Assembly: GCA_001574975.1 (NCBI GenBank)
Contig: KQ965755.1
Span: 35,632-99,631 of the forward strand
From: Gonapodya prolifera JEL478
Taxonomy: Eukaryota > Monoblepharomycota > Monoblepharidomycetes > Monoblepharidales > Gonapodyaceae
DNA length: 64,000 bases
Direction of reading: 5' to 3'
Both the position numbers and the translations under genes were made by a program. Under the pieces are notes generated by a model, which did not search any database, was not told where the DNA came from, and was given only the letters and a program-made list of their open reading frames with translations. Below are positions 22,971 through 35,217 of the stretch, piece by piece; the first letter of the stretch is position 1, and every line of letters starts with the position of its first letter.

Positions 22971-23496
22971 TCAAGGGTGATGCTTGAATTTTGCGGTGGA
23001 CCGAAATAGGGGCTTGGTCGATTGATTTCGCAACGGTAGTAAAATTCCGTGCTAAACACATACGTTTCGATTTAAATCGGTGTCTAAAAGCGAGTGTGCC
23101 GACCTCTCAAGGGTGCAGCGCAACTTCGGAGGTGGGTTCACTGGCTAAATTGGTGTGGTCGAAGGAAGCGGAGACGGAAGGGCAGATGCCCGTGGGACGA
23201 AGAGGGAGGAGAGGAGGCGAGGGAGGAAGCGGAACGGGCTCGGTGCGAGTCCAAGAGCTTGTGCAACGAACCCGTTTTGACAGGCGTATTGGTGGGTCAA
23301 TCCGGGATGGGTGGAAGAGTTCCCCGGCTCTGCAGCGTTCAGCGTCAAAGTGTCGATCAATTGAGTTGGTTTTCCGATTCTCGTGCGTTTTGGTCGGGCA
23401 GTTGTCTTTTCCTGTTCAGGGTCCTCGGATCCGCGGTCACGTGTTGAAAATAGGAGGGGCTCCCTCGAAAAAAAAAGTACGTGTCGCCTGAGAAGG
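22971..23496. other. Upstream region of the zinc-finger gene, no gene seen
   Basis: About 525 bases with open frames on both strands but no family motif. It should carry the SFP1-like promoter. Confidence 0.4.
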
Positions 23497-23905
23497 TCAT
23501 TCATCTTCTTCGAAATTTACATTAGAGTCGGTATCATCCGCGTTGGCTTCCAGTTTTCTTGAGAGCGCGGCTTCGGGATGGAGTGAAAACCAAACATCGA
23601 TCCAGCCCCCGTTGCTCGATTGTCGAACTTGCCCCGCAAATAATTCGAACGTCGGGAACACCGTGATGTAAGATTCCAGGTCGAGTGGTGCTTCGGCTCC
23701 ATCCGGTACATTGTGGAGCAAATGTGCAGTCTACGAAGGTCATCTTCAAGTCACAACCGGTGGGTTGAATCTCACCATACCCCATTCTTCGTACATATCC
23801 CTCACCGTCCCCATCAAAAGGTCCTCCACTGATACGCAGAGGGAGCTCCAGGCGTAAGGTGTGTTGTAAATCACTTGCCAACAGATCGCATTTTCGCCGT
23901 CGCAA
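23497..23905 (-). CDS. Possible small gene fragment, unrecognised
   Basis: Two exon-like blocks on the minus strand read coherently when joined across a short intron (donor GTGAGA, acceptor CGTAG, near 23778-23732): YNTPYAWSSLCVSVEDLL and VRDMYEEWGM, then AHLLHNVPDGAEAPLDLESY and an acidic end (SNVNFEEDE). The upstream start is blocked by an in-frame stop near 23920, and the block overlaps the likely first exon of the methyltransferase on the opposite strand. It may be a relic or the 3' part of a gene with a missed exon. I do not recognise the family. Confidence 0.3.
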
Positions 23906-24570
23906 GACTCCTCAGACCACTACTTCGTCGACGGAGGCTCTCATCAGGTGGGAATTATGGAGTTCACGGATTCGGTGGACTTTTGTCCCTATCACCGGGC
24001 ATTCGTCTCCAGGGCCTTTTCTCTATGCTCGCTGGCCGAGCCGGCTACCCCTCCTTCGCCTTCGACCTTCAACGCCGATGTGCTCGCCTCTTCCTCTGCG
24101 CCGCCTATTGGAACAATTACAAACGGCACGAGATGCGCCTAGGCTACGTGACGGACGCGGAGAGCTGATAGAGGCTGACTCGGAAAGCTGCGTTGGTAGT
24201 CGGTCTCCCCGGCAATTTCCCTCGTTTACGGGAGAGAGGATCATGGTACCCCCAATTGATTTGACTGAATTCATCTTGAAGCGTGGAGTGCAAGTGGCAG
24301 CCCTGAAGGTGAGAGCTGCTGTCCATTTCGGTTGATTACTCGTACATACTTACATCCAAGAACTTTGAACTATGAAGATTCATACAGAGGGATACGAACC
24401 TGTCATTCTTCGATCACTCGCACCACTCTTGGCACTGCGGGAAATACCTGATCTCATTGTCGAATTGATGTGCAAGGGATTCAGAAGTAATTTCACCGCT
24501 GCAGGCGCGAACGTACCTAAAAGAGTGGATCCTGCCCCTTCAATCTGCTCAAACCAGGCCTCAATGGCTT
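23886..24570 (+). CDS. FkbM-type SAM-dependent methyltransferase, incomplete or frame-broken
   Basis: Segments follow the FkbM order: DHYFVDGGSHQ and, after an intron (donor GTGGGA, acceptor CTCCAG near 24014), GLFSMLAGRAGYPSFAFD, resembling SAM motif I and the acidic post-I strand. Later come MVPPIDLTEFI, VAALK, an intron (about 24309-24379) and IHTEGYEPVILRSLAPLL, which is the family block I-D-x-E-G-Y/F-E. A frame change between about 24150 and 24170 is not explained by a good intron. The start codon was not found; the 3' end is uncertain because the membrane-protein gene on the other strand begins to overlap. Such enzymes O-methylate sugars or other small substrates; the target here is unknown. 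Confidence 0.45.
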
Positions 24571-24588
24571 CGGCTACAACACATTCCC

Positions 24589-25362
24589 TCAGAGACACCG
24601 CCGTCCAAGATCGAAAGAGAGTGGCAACTCACGAGATTCCTGGCCCTCTGGCCAAACCCACACGCCTCCTGCCCATTTATGTCGGAGCACTACAGCCTTC
24701 CCACTGTCTCTATCGCACTCCACGCTCAGGTCCTTGCTGGGAGTCTCTGAAATGTGTTTTTGCTCTTCCACTTCCACTTCTACTGGGTACTCGTCGTCCG
24801 TCGGTTGTTCCTCATCATCATTAAAAGACACGATCGCGGCTGCGGGTATTGGTGGGGGTGGTCTAGCTGGTAGCGCGGGCGGTGCAACGGGCGGACGATC
24901 AGGTGGTGGCGGTTGGGACCCCTTTCCAGGGGAGAAGTCGTGGCCGGCGGCGTGAAACTTGTCGTGGTGCCCAGTAGTTTCTTTCAGCAAAATGGGATCT
25001 GGAAGCGAGGTTGGTGTGGAAGCTGCGTGATATGAAGATGGGGTTGAGAACGAAGTGGTCGCATCATGATAGAGTCCAAAAGTGGAAGGATTCCTCGAGA
25101 TTCGTGCGTGAACGAGAGTCAGATCAGTGAGAAGAGTATCTATCGTTAACATGGCCTTCCGCAAGAAGAGTAGCGTCCCCGTATCGTCCGTCGCACGAAA
25201 AGATCGCTCACATCGGAAGTTGAGGAAAGAAGATATGAGGACAAACCCTATCACCAAGAGGAGTATCCATGTGACACGAAGTTGGACAATCGAGTTCTGG
25301 CTGCGCATTGGGCCGATTGCATAGTTTTTAGACTTGGGGTGTGGTGGGCTGACTTTGTACAT
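24589..25362 (-). CDS. Type II single-pass membrane protein, unknown function
   Basis: Single open exon of 257 codons. After a basic N-terminus a hydrophobic segment at about residues 31-48 (VTWILLLVIGFVLISSFL) gives a type II signal anchor. The rest is lumenal by prediction: a Ser/Thr-rich part, a Pro-rich stretch (PPPPDRPPVAPPALPARPPP), an acidic patch (NDDEEQPTDDEYPVEVEVEE) and a C-terminal piece with Trp residues (HKWAGGVWVWPEGQ). I recognise no family. It is divergent from the P5B ATPase gene with 303 bases between the two start codons. A further splice at either end is possible. Confidence 0.5.
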   Translation of the reverse strand: MYKVSPPHPKSKNYAIGPMRSQNSIVQLRVTWILLLVIGFVLISSFLNFRCERSFRATDDTGTLLFLRKAMLTIDTLLTDLTLVHARISRNPSTFGLYHDATTSFSTPSSYHAASTPTSLPDPILLKETTGHHDKFHAAGHDFSPGKGSQPPPPDRPPVAPPALPARPPPPIPAAAIVSFNDDEEQPTDDEYPVEVEVEEQKHISETPSKDLSVECDRDSGKAVVLRHKWAGGVWVWPEGQESRELPLSFDLGRRCL

Positions 25363-25665
25363 ATTTTCAGAACCTGAGGCAGGCTGAGAGCCACCAGCAT
25401 CCGTTGGAAAGCAATTTCTACATCTTTAGTGTCCATGAAATGCAAGTACAAAGTTTGGGGACAGAGCCCGTTGGAAACAGCTAGAGAGAAAAATAGTGTT
25501 TCGCAATCTTGAGCAAAATTCAAAATTACGAAGCTTTTTGGAGGTCATAAAAGTGAGGTTAGACATCTTGCAGTTGCGGGGACCCACTTCCATCCTCCAC
25601 CCAGTCAAAAAAAACCCTTACTTTCGCCCCGCCTAACCGCTGAACGACACAATTAACGCGACATC
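25363..25665. promoter_or_regulatory. Divergent intergenic region (membrane protein / P5B ATPase)
   Basis: 303 bases between two start codons that point away from each other. No individual site can be named; a shared promoter region is inferred from geometry. Confidence 0.35.
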
Positions 25666-28600
25666 ATGGCAAGCGACACTACGCGCTCTGATTTAGAACC
25701 GGACCTTGCTCGCGGGCGTCTCCGAGACGCGCGGAATGTCGCGCAGGATGGGGAAGTTTTACAAAGCGTTTACACGATCGAAGGCACTGGGGACCTCCCG
25801 GAACCCGGAACGGACATCTATGGCCGCTCGCACACCGCGCTGTCGTATCTTGATGATGACGTTTTGCCGACGATGTCTGATGGTGGGGAATCCGGTGCTT
25901 CAGGTGGCAGTTCGGACAGTCCCCCGATTGAAGGCGATGACAGCCTGAGTTTGGAGGAGGACGAAGAGTATCAGGAAGAGGAACGTGGGCGAACTCCCGA
26001 GAAGGACGCCGAGGAGGCGAGAGAAGCGGATGAAGAGCGTTGGGAAACATGGTCAAGGTCCACAGGACGATCGAAGCGCCCAAAGGTGGGTTCACAGAAA
26101 CTTGCTGCGGTATTCATCATAGTTATCTGAGGGCACTTTGCTAGGTCTACTACGTTCAGGCGCGTTCGTCTTCCGTGTCAGGAGCAGAACACACACAGGA
26201 CTGGCTTCATTCACTCCCCCGAGACGGCGGGTCCCCTATTCCAACCGAATCCCTTCACATACTCGACACTGCAACTCCCGTTGTCTCAATTGGGTCTCTT
26301 GGGACTTCCCCTCGCTCGCATCGCCATCACGAGACATTCGGTCCGGATGAAGGATCTGCAGACGAAGCCGAACGTCCATTGGAAACGACACCTCTCTTAC
26401 GTCGGGGATCGGAGGGTAAATCTGTCTCTCGAGGGGATGGCGATGTTTCCCAAGCGGGCGACACTAAGAAGCTGTCAATTTGGGACCGGGTGATGTTCTG
26501 GCGATCACCACAGGTGGAGGAGGAATCGCAATCAGACGATGAGGAGTTTTGGTTGTCGCCCTCTGGGGATGAGCAGGAATTCACACTCGACGAGGACCTG
26601 CTTGTCACGGTGAAGGGATACAGGAAGCCATTCTGGAAGGTGGTCCTGTTCAACCTTTTGGCAATTATTACTCTTGGTGAGCGTCGTCCGGTAATATGTC
26701 TCCCAATGCGAATATCTTTTGACTGACTTTCTACCCCAGGAATCGTTCCGCTCCTCTGTCACTGGTTTCCGTCTTTGCGAGTTCGCTTGCTCTTCACCTC
26801 CTGTCCACTGCGACACGCTCGGTTTGTGCACATTCAGAACAACTGGGATCAAGAGGACATAGAGCTTGTGGAGCGACTGGAATTTGGAGGACTTGTCGAG
26901 GACGTCTTCCCACCAGATGCGGATGACACAGATGTAGAGGAAGAAGAGGCGAATGGTAATGGATTTGCCGACACTAGCAATCCCGACGGTAACACCTCCA
27001 CCGAGATTGAGACTGGCGTATCGGAAACCCACGTCCTGGAGCAAAAGGACGCCGAGGTGACCCCTTCCATGGTTGAACATCAGATAATTGATCCCCGGTT
27101 GCCTCGCCGTCGATCCTCGATCAGGTCCGCACCACCAACTCACCCACTGCCATACCTCACGTCATTCACATACCACTGCTACCGGTTCGCCTACAACCCC
27201 CTCACACAAGTGTTCCACCCCATCCTTCACTGGCGTGATCCGAATTGGGAATCAGTTCCTCACGCTCTTCGCGGTCTTCCTGATGACAAAATTCTCCAGA
27301 GACGCTTGAAAATCTTTGGGCATAACATTGTGCAGCCACCTGCGGTTTCCACACTGGATCTTCTTGTCAACGAAGTCTTGAACCCCTTCTACATCTTCCA
27401 AGTCTGTTCCATCATCCTATGGCTCATGGACTCGTACTATTACTACGCTATCGTTATTGCGGTCATCAGTATTGCCAGCGTTATCACGACGTTGGTTGAG
27501 ACACGCTCCAACATGCGTCGGATGCGGGAAATGGCAAGGTGGATTGGGGAAGTTTGGGTTTGGCGCCCTGTCAGCTCCACGACCGTTGCTCCTTCAGCTC
27601 CCCAAACGGTTTCGACAAAGTATGGGTCTGGTGGCGTGACCGGTCATTCCTGGGTGAAAGTGACGAGCGATGAACTTGTTCCTGGCGATGTATTCGAAAT
27701 TCCTCCCCCAAAGCCTCCGGGCGCGCCTCCTGTGCTACCTTCTGAGGACAGAGATGGAGTTGATGCCGATATTGAACATACTGCACCCGCTCCGGCAAAC
27801 AAAGAGGACTCGGCCAGTAATTCCATGTCTACGCGAGGGAGGATAGAACCTGCGGATACCGGAATTCTGCCGTGTGACGCTCTTTTGCTTCTGGGGGAGT
27901 GTATCGTGAACGAGGCAATGTTGACTGGGGAATCGGTCCCGGTCACCAAGACTGCGGTTCCAGATTCCGAAATTCACTCGTTGGATTTATCACGCGATGA
28001 TCCTGCAAGCTCCACAAAGGTCCAACGATGGTTCCTGTTCGGAGGGACTCGCGTCATCCGCGTGAAAGGGCCTGCCCGTCAACTGGTGCAAACCTCCGCA
28101 TTAGCCGGTATAAACTCTCCTTCCGATACTGCTGCGCCTCCAGTGCTTAATGGAAACGGCACGACGTCGCTACCGCCTTTGCCGATTCCCCCAAACGGTG
28201 GAAGCCTCGCTTTGGCTCTACGGACTTCGTTCAATACTACCAAAGGATCCCTTGTTCGTTCGATGCTATTTCCGAAACCATCGACGTTCTCGTTTTTCCG
28301 CGACTCTTTCCGTTTCATCGGTGTCCTCTGCGGCCTAGCATGCGTTGGGTTTATGTTTTCGTTGTGGAGTTTCATCCGGCACGGCGTCCATTGGAGTGTA
28401 ATCGTGAGGCGAGCTCTCGACATGATCACAGTCTGCGTTCCTCCAGGTAAATGTGACACGTCGTGTTCAATCTTCGGCACGATTCACCAACGCGCAGGAA
28501 CCTGTCACCATAGCTCTTCCTGCAACCATGTCCATTGGGACTCAGTTTGCACTTGACCGCCTGCGAGGTCTGGGAGTATTCTGTATTTCGCCCCCTCGCA

Positions 28601-31600
28601 TCAATGTTGCTGGAAAGGTTGATGTATGGGTCTTTGATAAGGTGATTATTGTAGCCAGTACACTGGGACGTCTTCCGCATCCTGATATCTTGCGAACTGC
28701 ATATTCACAACCACTAGACCGGGACACTGACCGAAGAGGGACTCGACGTTCTTGGCGTTCGTGGTGTCGACAGGGAAAGTGTCGGATTCGTTATCACTAC
28801 GGACAAGAATGACACCGCGTTTGGCGTCGAGTCTGACGAAGAGCCCGCACTTCGGTTTACTCGACTCTTCCGGACGTGTGCCGATCTTGTCGCGAGTGCT
28901 GTTCGATCACACCACAGAGCGGTAGCGTGGGAAGCGCAAGTTTTGGCTAAAGCTCGATCTGAGGGCAGTGTTGTGGCTCTTCCAGCTTTGCTGCCCGATG
29001 CAGATTCACCAGTTAACCTTGCCACCAAATCTCCGGAGGCTCCCCTTCCTACCCTTCTAGATGCAATGGCGACTTGCCATGGCATCAAAGTTGTAGATTC
29101 GGTGCCAGTCGGTGATCCTTTGGACCTTCGAATGTTCGAATTTACAGGGTGGGAGATGGAAGAAGGAGGATCAACCTATATTGCTGGTGCGGGAGCTGAA
29201 GAAGCTCGTGGAGTGCGACCGTTTCCTGAGAGGTCGCGAATCGATCACATGGTGCCAACTGTTGTCCGACCACCAGGGCAAAAACCACTAGACTGGTCCA
29301 AAATGATTTCTGTCTCTGGAAATCGGATGCGCCCCCGTCGCCCGTCGGTCTCCTCTCCTGGCGCACCGACCTCTGCAGTGCTACAGGGTGATTTGCGTCG
29401 CTCAGAGAACGACGCTTACCCATTCATGGAGCTTGGAGTTGTCCGGACACTGGAATTCGTCAGCTCTCTGAGACGCATGAGCGTTATTGTGCGTCGATTG
29501 GTTGGTCATGCCGGATCACCAGCCGGCTCGGGAGATGAAGAGTCCGGGTCCGCTCTTCACGCGTTTGATATGGAGGTATTCTGCAAAGGAGCGCCAGAGG
29601 CCTTGAAATCAATTTGCAAGCCTGAATCAAGTGGGTGAATGGTTTTGAAAGATTCTAGTTTGTTATCGTTTCATGCTTTTCGTTTCTAGTCCCGCAAAAC
29701 TGCGAATCTCTTTTAAAGGAGTACACGCACCACGGCTACCGTGTCATTGCGGTAGGGTGGAAGCGCCTAGAAGGGGTAAACTGGATGCGTGCGATGAGGA
29801 TGAACAGGTAAAGTACAATCGAAACGTTGACAACGGATCATCTGATATTCAATGCTATTTTTGCACATTGTGACCGTTTCACAGAAACGACATTGAATGT
29901 AACCTTTCGTTTCTCGGTATTATCGTGTTTGAAAACAAGGTCAAAATTACCACTCCGCCTGTAATCAAGAGCCTTCGCTCTGCTCGTATTCGACAGATCA
30001 TGTGCACCGGCGACAATGTCTTGACCGCCGTTTCTGTGTCGAGGGAGTGCGGAATTATTGGGGCCAGAACACGTGTCTTTGTGCCTCGCTTTCTTGATGA
30101 GGAAGAGGACAGCGAGGACGAATCTGGCGAAAGCGACGACACGGAGTCTGATGAATCAGACTCGGTTTATGGAGGTCACTATCGACATTCTCGCATCGTC
30201 TGGGAAGATCTTGACATGGATCAAGAGGACGGTGGATCAGACTCGGCGATCGATCGAGAAAAGGAAGTTTTGATTCTAAATCCTCGTACACTTGACCCAA
30301 TGGTTCTCAACGTAACCGGTGGAAGTGACCCGGGAAGTGGGAACCCATCTCCTCTCACTGTTGAATCGCATTCTTCTTCACCGCACGTCGACACCAATGG
30401 ACTTTCACCTGCGCGGGTAACCCGACAATCCAGCACAGATATTTCTGTTGCATCAAGTCAGCGGCGCTCTTCAGTTGTTCGGTCCCGACCATTGGTTCAG
30501 AAGCGTCTCAAGCACCGGTTCAGACATCGTGCAACGGCACATCTTCATGCCAGACCAGATGACTTCACACTAGCACTCACTGGGGACGTTTTCGAATGGA
30601 TGGTGAATGTCGCACCCAGAGGTACTCTAAAGAGAATGCTCGATCGAGGTGCAATCTATGCTCGAATGTCGCCGGATCAGAAGCAGATTCTCGTCGAGAA
30701 GCTTCAAGAGCACACACCCCACACTGTCGGTTTCTGTGGAGATGGGGCAAACGACTGTGGTGCTTTGAAATCCGGCGACGTAGGGGTATCTCTGTCCGAA
30801 GCGGAAGCTAGTGTGGCCGCACCATTTACGAGCAAATCACCCGACCTCCAGTGTGTTCTGCAAGTTGTGCGAGAGGGCAGGGCCGCTTTGGTGACCAGCT
30901 TCTCTTGCTTCAAGTACATGGCTGCATATAGCTTGATCCAGCAAGTTTCTGCCATTTTGTTGTTTGTATTCGTCGTATGTCATCACTAACATTTTTCGAC
31001 AGATTCACTTCTGTCACTCTTTTGTACAGTCTCGCATCTAATCTGGGGGATTTCCAGTTTCTTTTTATCGATCTCTTTCTTATTGTACCTCTTGCTGTGA
31101 CAAGTACGTCCTCTGCGCTGATGCCGTGCGATCTTGCGTGATCTCAAGTGGGGTTTCTCCTTCAATTTTCAGTGGCATGGACCGAAGCGGCCTCATCCAT
31201 TCACTCAGTCGCACCGACCGCCTCCCTTATATCCGCACCGGTCCTACTCTCAATGCTCGGTCAGAGCTTCATCTTCACCATTTTCCAAATGATGGTGTTT
31301 ATCTGGGTCAGGCAGCAACCCTTTTACACACCTCCAGGTTTTGGTGCTGACGCACTACCGAAAGTTCCGTTGGAAGAAGACGATGAGGACGATGTTCCTA
31401 TTGTTGGCTTTGAGAACTCGATGCTGTTTCTTCTGACGTGCTTCCAGTACATTTTCGCTGCGTTGATGTTCAGCGTTGGTCCACCTTACCGGAGGTCCAT
31501 GTTTAGCAATGGTGAATGATATCGAATAGGCTGATGTCGTTATGAGACAAAAACCTAACCTCATTAATTGTGCTGCAGTACCATTTGTTCTCACAGTATG

Positions 31601-31832
31601 CCTTCTGTTCCTCATCAACGCCTACCTTGTCATCTTTCCCCACAAGTCTGTCCGAGAGTTTTTCGAGTTGGAGGACCTACCTTTAGAAGCGAAGCGATTT
31701 GTTTGTGTCCTTGTCGTGCTGAATCTCGGTGTGAGCTATGTGGCAGAAACATGGATTTGGGACCTTGCTATCCGCGTAAGGAGAAAACTTAGGAGCACCG
31801 CGTCGAGCAGCCAGCAGAAAGCTGTTCGATAG
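25666..31832 (+). CDS. P5B-type ATPase (YPK9/ATP13A2-like)
   Basis: Ten exons: 25666-26085, 26145-26676, 26740-28446, 28514-28641, 28718-29630, 29690-29807, 29885-30961, 31003-31103, 31173-31511, 31579-31832; 1862 residues in frame. P5B pumps reside in vacuole/lysosome membranes; animal ATP13A2 exports polyamines. Signatures: TM4 P-P-A-L-P ([13 protein letters not shown], split by an intron), phosphorylation loop [15 protein letters not shown] (intron exactly between K and T), actuator [10 protein letters not shown], nucleotide domain EVFCKGAPE, and hinge [14 protein letters not shown]. The P-P-A-L-P motif separates P5B from P5A. The protein is much longer than yeast Ypk9 (1472) because of acidic low-complexity inserts: N-terminal 1-300, a Ser/Pro insert in the actuator domain, and an insert with [20 protein letters not shown] in the P domain. 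The exon 7/8 junction (41-base intron, donor GTTTGT)  is the least certain. Confidence 0.93.
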
Positions 31833-32041
31833 CATAATAACGCTTTTTAAATGTTACTTTTGGTCACGCCGATGATAGAATTTTAACAATCGGTACATCG
31901 AATAGAATCTAAGTACAACCAACGAGCGCTCGTGCCTCCAAAATGCAGTAAGATGTGGTTCTGGGGATCGCCCGACGTGCACTGCAAAACATATAACGCA
32001 AAAAATGGGCTCGTGAAGTCCACGGAATCATATTAGCCCCC

Positions 32042-33953
32042 TTAGTACACCCCGCTCTTGGGCCGGGACCCCACGCTCCCAAAATGATCTGTCGTACGAC
32101 CCGGTCTCCCTCCGGCAAGTCGTGGGGACACGGACGGCACCATCCCGTCACCATCTCGGTCAAACTGTGTTCCGGTCTTGCGTTTTCCGGCTGGCAGCCC
32201 ATTGGTCACTCCTCGGCGACCTCGGAGCGAATCGTTATCAGCGTCGTTTTCGGGTGGTGGGGATACGAGGGCGGCGGGATTACGGTGGTTCAGGAAAGAT
32301 TCAGAAGTTGGACCGGCAGCCGCAGCTGCGTTGTGGGGGTGAGTGCCATTAGGTGGTGGCGGAAGGACGGCACCTGGAGATGTTCAAGTTTCGGAATGAG
32401 AAACACGGCCTGCGTGTCCCGCGCTCTCGATCAATTTGGACGAAGCTCACCAGCCATGAGTATCCCTTGTGTTCCCGACCCAATAACTTCTCCCAAGACC
32501 ACCAACGCCCTCTCCACTTCAGCCTGCCTCTCCCTCATGACCCTGTTCTCTTCCGCCAACTCCTGCATGGCCTGCTCCGCCTTCAACCTGGCATTTTCCA
32601 CATGGTACTGGTTTTCTCTGCGCAGGTCGTCCATCTCGCGTTGCTGAGCTTCAACTTGGGCGGTCAGAGACGCGATGCGATCGTCCAGGTCGGCGACGTG
32701 GGTGGAGTGAGTGGTCTTGAGTTCGGTGATGACGCGTTCCGTTTCGCGAGCGACCACAGAGTCAAGCTAAGTTACCGGGATTGCGGTGGACAGAAAATGA
32801 GATGGAGGCCGCACGGAAGGAAATGTATAACTGCAGGAGATACTTACGTTTGACTTCAGCTCCTCGTTCTCCTTGAGCATATTATGAACACGTTTGCGGA
32901 GTGTTGAAACGAGGGCGTTGTCACGACTGTTGTCCATCTGAGGAGGGAAGAGGTGAGACGGAATGAACAAGAATTGAACTCAGAAGGGTTACGAGATAGG
33001 AGAAACGTACTCGATTCTCCAACCCCCTTTTCTCCGTGTTCAGGCGTTCGATTTGAACGTTTAGAATTTTGATGTGCGAGTCTCGGTTGAGGAGCTGGGA
33101 ATCCACAGGTTAGTGGAGCTTGTCTCATGAGGCAGCGGCAGTGCCAAACGTACGAAGCTGAGCAACCCAAACTTGCACGTCTCACACAGACGTGCCAATG
33201 TGGCCGGGTCGAAATGCCACTCCGCCACCGTTCCGTAAGGCCCTGGTGCCTCCGCCTGACAGTAGAAGCACTTGAGATTCCCCGCCAGAATGACCGGCGC
33301 CTGACCGCCATTGGCTTCCGGATCTTCCTCCGGTACCTGCCCGAACAAAACCCACGGGTCGACGCTCTTGACGTCGTACTCGAGGTTTGGCACCTTCTTG
33401 AGGATCTTGATGGGGTTTTCGTTCTTGATGATGTTGGTCTCGGTGAGGCGGAGCCCGTACCATGCCTGCCCGTCAGTCTCCGCCATTTCCCAAAGGAGGA
33501 ACACCTCGCGCTTGTCGCGGGTCCGGAGGAGCACTTTCCCAATCGCTCCTGGGGTGGCGACCGTCTGCACGCCGTTGACGGGGGCTTCTTCCGCCCGTCC
33601 GCGGCGAATGAGGTACGATACGGTAGGGGTGTGGTGGGAGGGGATCTGCTCGGCGGGCTCGTCCAAGAAGTTTGCGGCGAAGGTCGATTCAATACGCCAT
33701 GACTTTTTGAGGTGAAGGGTGGGTGGTTGACAATGCCGAACGTAACCGAGGCGGAAAACTCAAAGAAGCTCACCAACGGTGCTCCCACAGCACTTCCTGC
33801 CGATGCGGGGCGAGACGGGGGCCGTCCACTGGGCGTCCGATTCCGGGACGGAGCCCTTTCGCTGTTCCCATCGTTCTCCCCCGTCTCGTAGGGGTCCATT
33901 CCATCGTACGCAGTTCCGGGGGATCGGGTCGATGTCCTCGAGTAGGAATTCAT
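32042..33953 (-). CDS. Coiled-coil protein with paired CxxC motifs, unknown function
   Basis: Six exons: 33953-33774, 33702-33154, 33094-33011, 32937-32848, 32766-32451, 32373-32042; phases agree, 516 residues. The N-terminal 60 residues are Ser/Pro/Arg-rich and disordered. Residues about 70-240 form a compact domain (KVLLRTRDKREVFLLWEMAE) that ends in two Cys pairs, KCFYCQ and LCETCKFG, about 32 residues apart, which could bind one zinc. A long coiled coil follows (residues about 245-410; KILNVQIERLNTEKRGLENR, RLKAEQAMQELAEENRVMRE). The C-terminal 110 residues are Pro/Asn/Gly-rich and basic. I do not recognise a named family. Exons 3 and 4 are short and each in phase 0, so skipping would keep the frame. 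It converges with the P5B gene, 209 bases apart. Confidence 0.75.
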
Positions 33954-35217
33954 AGCTGGAAGTTGGCAGGTCGGAATTGACGCCCTGATGTCCTGTGGCG
34001 AGGTTGCGGTGTCTGGGAGGAGCTGGGAGGAGCGGGTCGCAGCTGATGGGTCCTTCGAGGAGACTCTGGGCGTCGACTGATGGACGGTAGGGCGAGGAAA
34101 ACGAGCGTCGATGGGGGTTGTGGGGCCGGGTATGTCTGACCAAAAATGAAACGCCACAAAACTTGATTTCAGAACAAAAAGAGCATAAAGGACAGAACAA
34201 ATATATGGCGGATTGCTCAGGTAAGAAAATCGAATGGAATATTGACTTGTGTGCCTGGTAGCCCGAACCAGGGCTCTTACGAAATCGTTCTCGAAAACTT
34301 TCATTGACACAACCGGTCAGCAAACACACGCCCCACTCTCAACGTGGATCGAACCTGCAAAAGCTCCAGCTCCTAAATGAGCTCCATTATAGCCTCCCAT
34401 GTCTTGCTACCCGCGTTTCCCCGTTTTTCGTGGTATGTCAATCCAGTTTTTACCACCACAAGCCACAAGTGCGACCATTCAGGGAATGACTTAAGCAAAG
34501 CGAAAGCGTTCGGATGAAACCAACGAGAATGGGCGTCAGGAGGACTCGGGGAGGGAGAAGAAATCGCGACCGTGATCCAGCTTGCTTTATCTGATGACAG
34601 GTGGACATCAACAATGGAAGGGAAAATCGTCGAATTTCTTGTTTTACTAGTTGTATTATGATTTGGAAAAATATGTACACTTGTACTCGAAAGAACTGAT
34701 GTGTACCGAAAGTTGGTACAGACTCGGTTTCGCTTTCCACCCCACAAATGTTGAATATCATCAGCAGACCAACATTTTGGAAGATCGCCTGGGAGAGGTC
34801 CATGGACACGACGTCGTAGATCTCGGTACGAAATCTGATGATAGAACCAAGCAGAGGATAGTTGTACAATCCCCACACACTAGTCAATTTTCACTTCATC
34901 GAAACAACGCAAGCATGTCTTCACAACAGGAAACAGTAAAGTCACAGTTCCACAAAGTACGCAGAAGATTGCGCCAGTACTAGCTGCCGGTGTTTGGTTG
35001 ACGTCGACCCTCGGCGGGGCTAGTAATGACGAGACGTCGAATTTTCATTTCTCTTTGGTCCGATGAAACTTGCGGAGAACTATCTCTCGTCTGAGTTCTC
35101 TCCCCGCCGGTAACACTAAATAATCATTGCTGTCGCAGCCGCCATAGCGGAAGATTTCCACTGCCCCAGCACAAAAAAAAAACGGTAGAATTAAGGAGCT
35201 CTAAGAAAGTCTTTGTT
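33954..35217. other. Gene-poor stretch
   Basis: About 1.26 kb upstream of the coiled-coil gene. Open frames on the minus strand (34887-34450, 34876-34373) carry no motif. A GGTTCGATCC string on the minus strand near 34350 resembles a tRNA T-arm but its flanks do not pair. I see no supportable gene. Confidence 0.4.

Noticed and set aside
32084-32647. Plus-strand frame of 187 codons
   Set aside because: Antisense to the last two exons of the coiled-coil gene, whose splice phases all agree.
32856-34310. Minus-strand frame of 484 codons with Ser/Arg/Pro-rich text
   Set aside because: It reads through introns of the coiled-coil gene in the wrong frame; the spliced frame is the coherent one.
34330-34400. 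tRNA-like T-arm (GGTTCGATCC on the minus strand)
   Set aside because: The flanking five bases do not pair and no D-arm, anticodon arm or acceptor stem can be drawn at the right distances.
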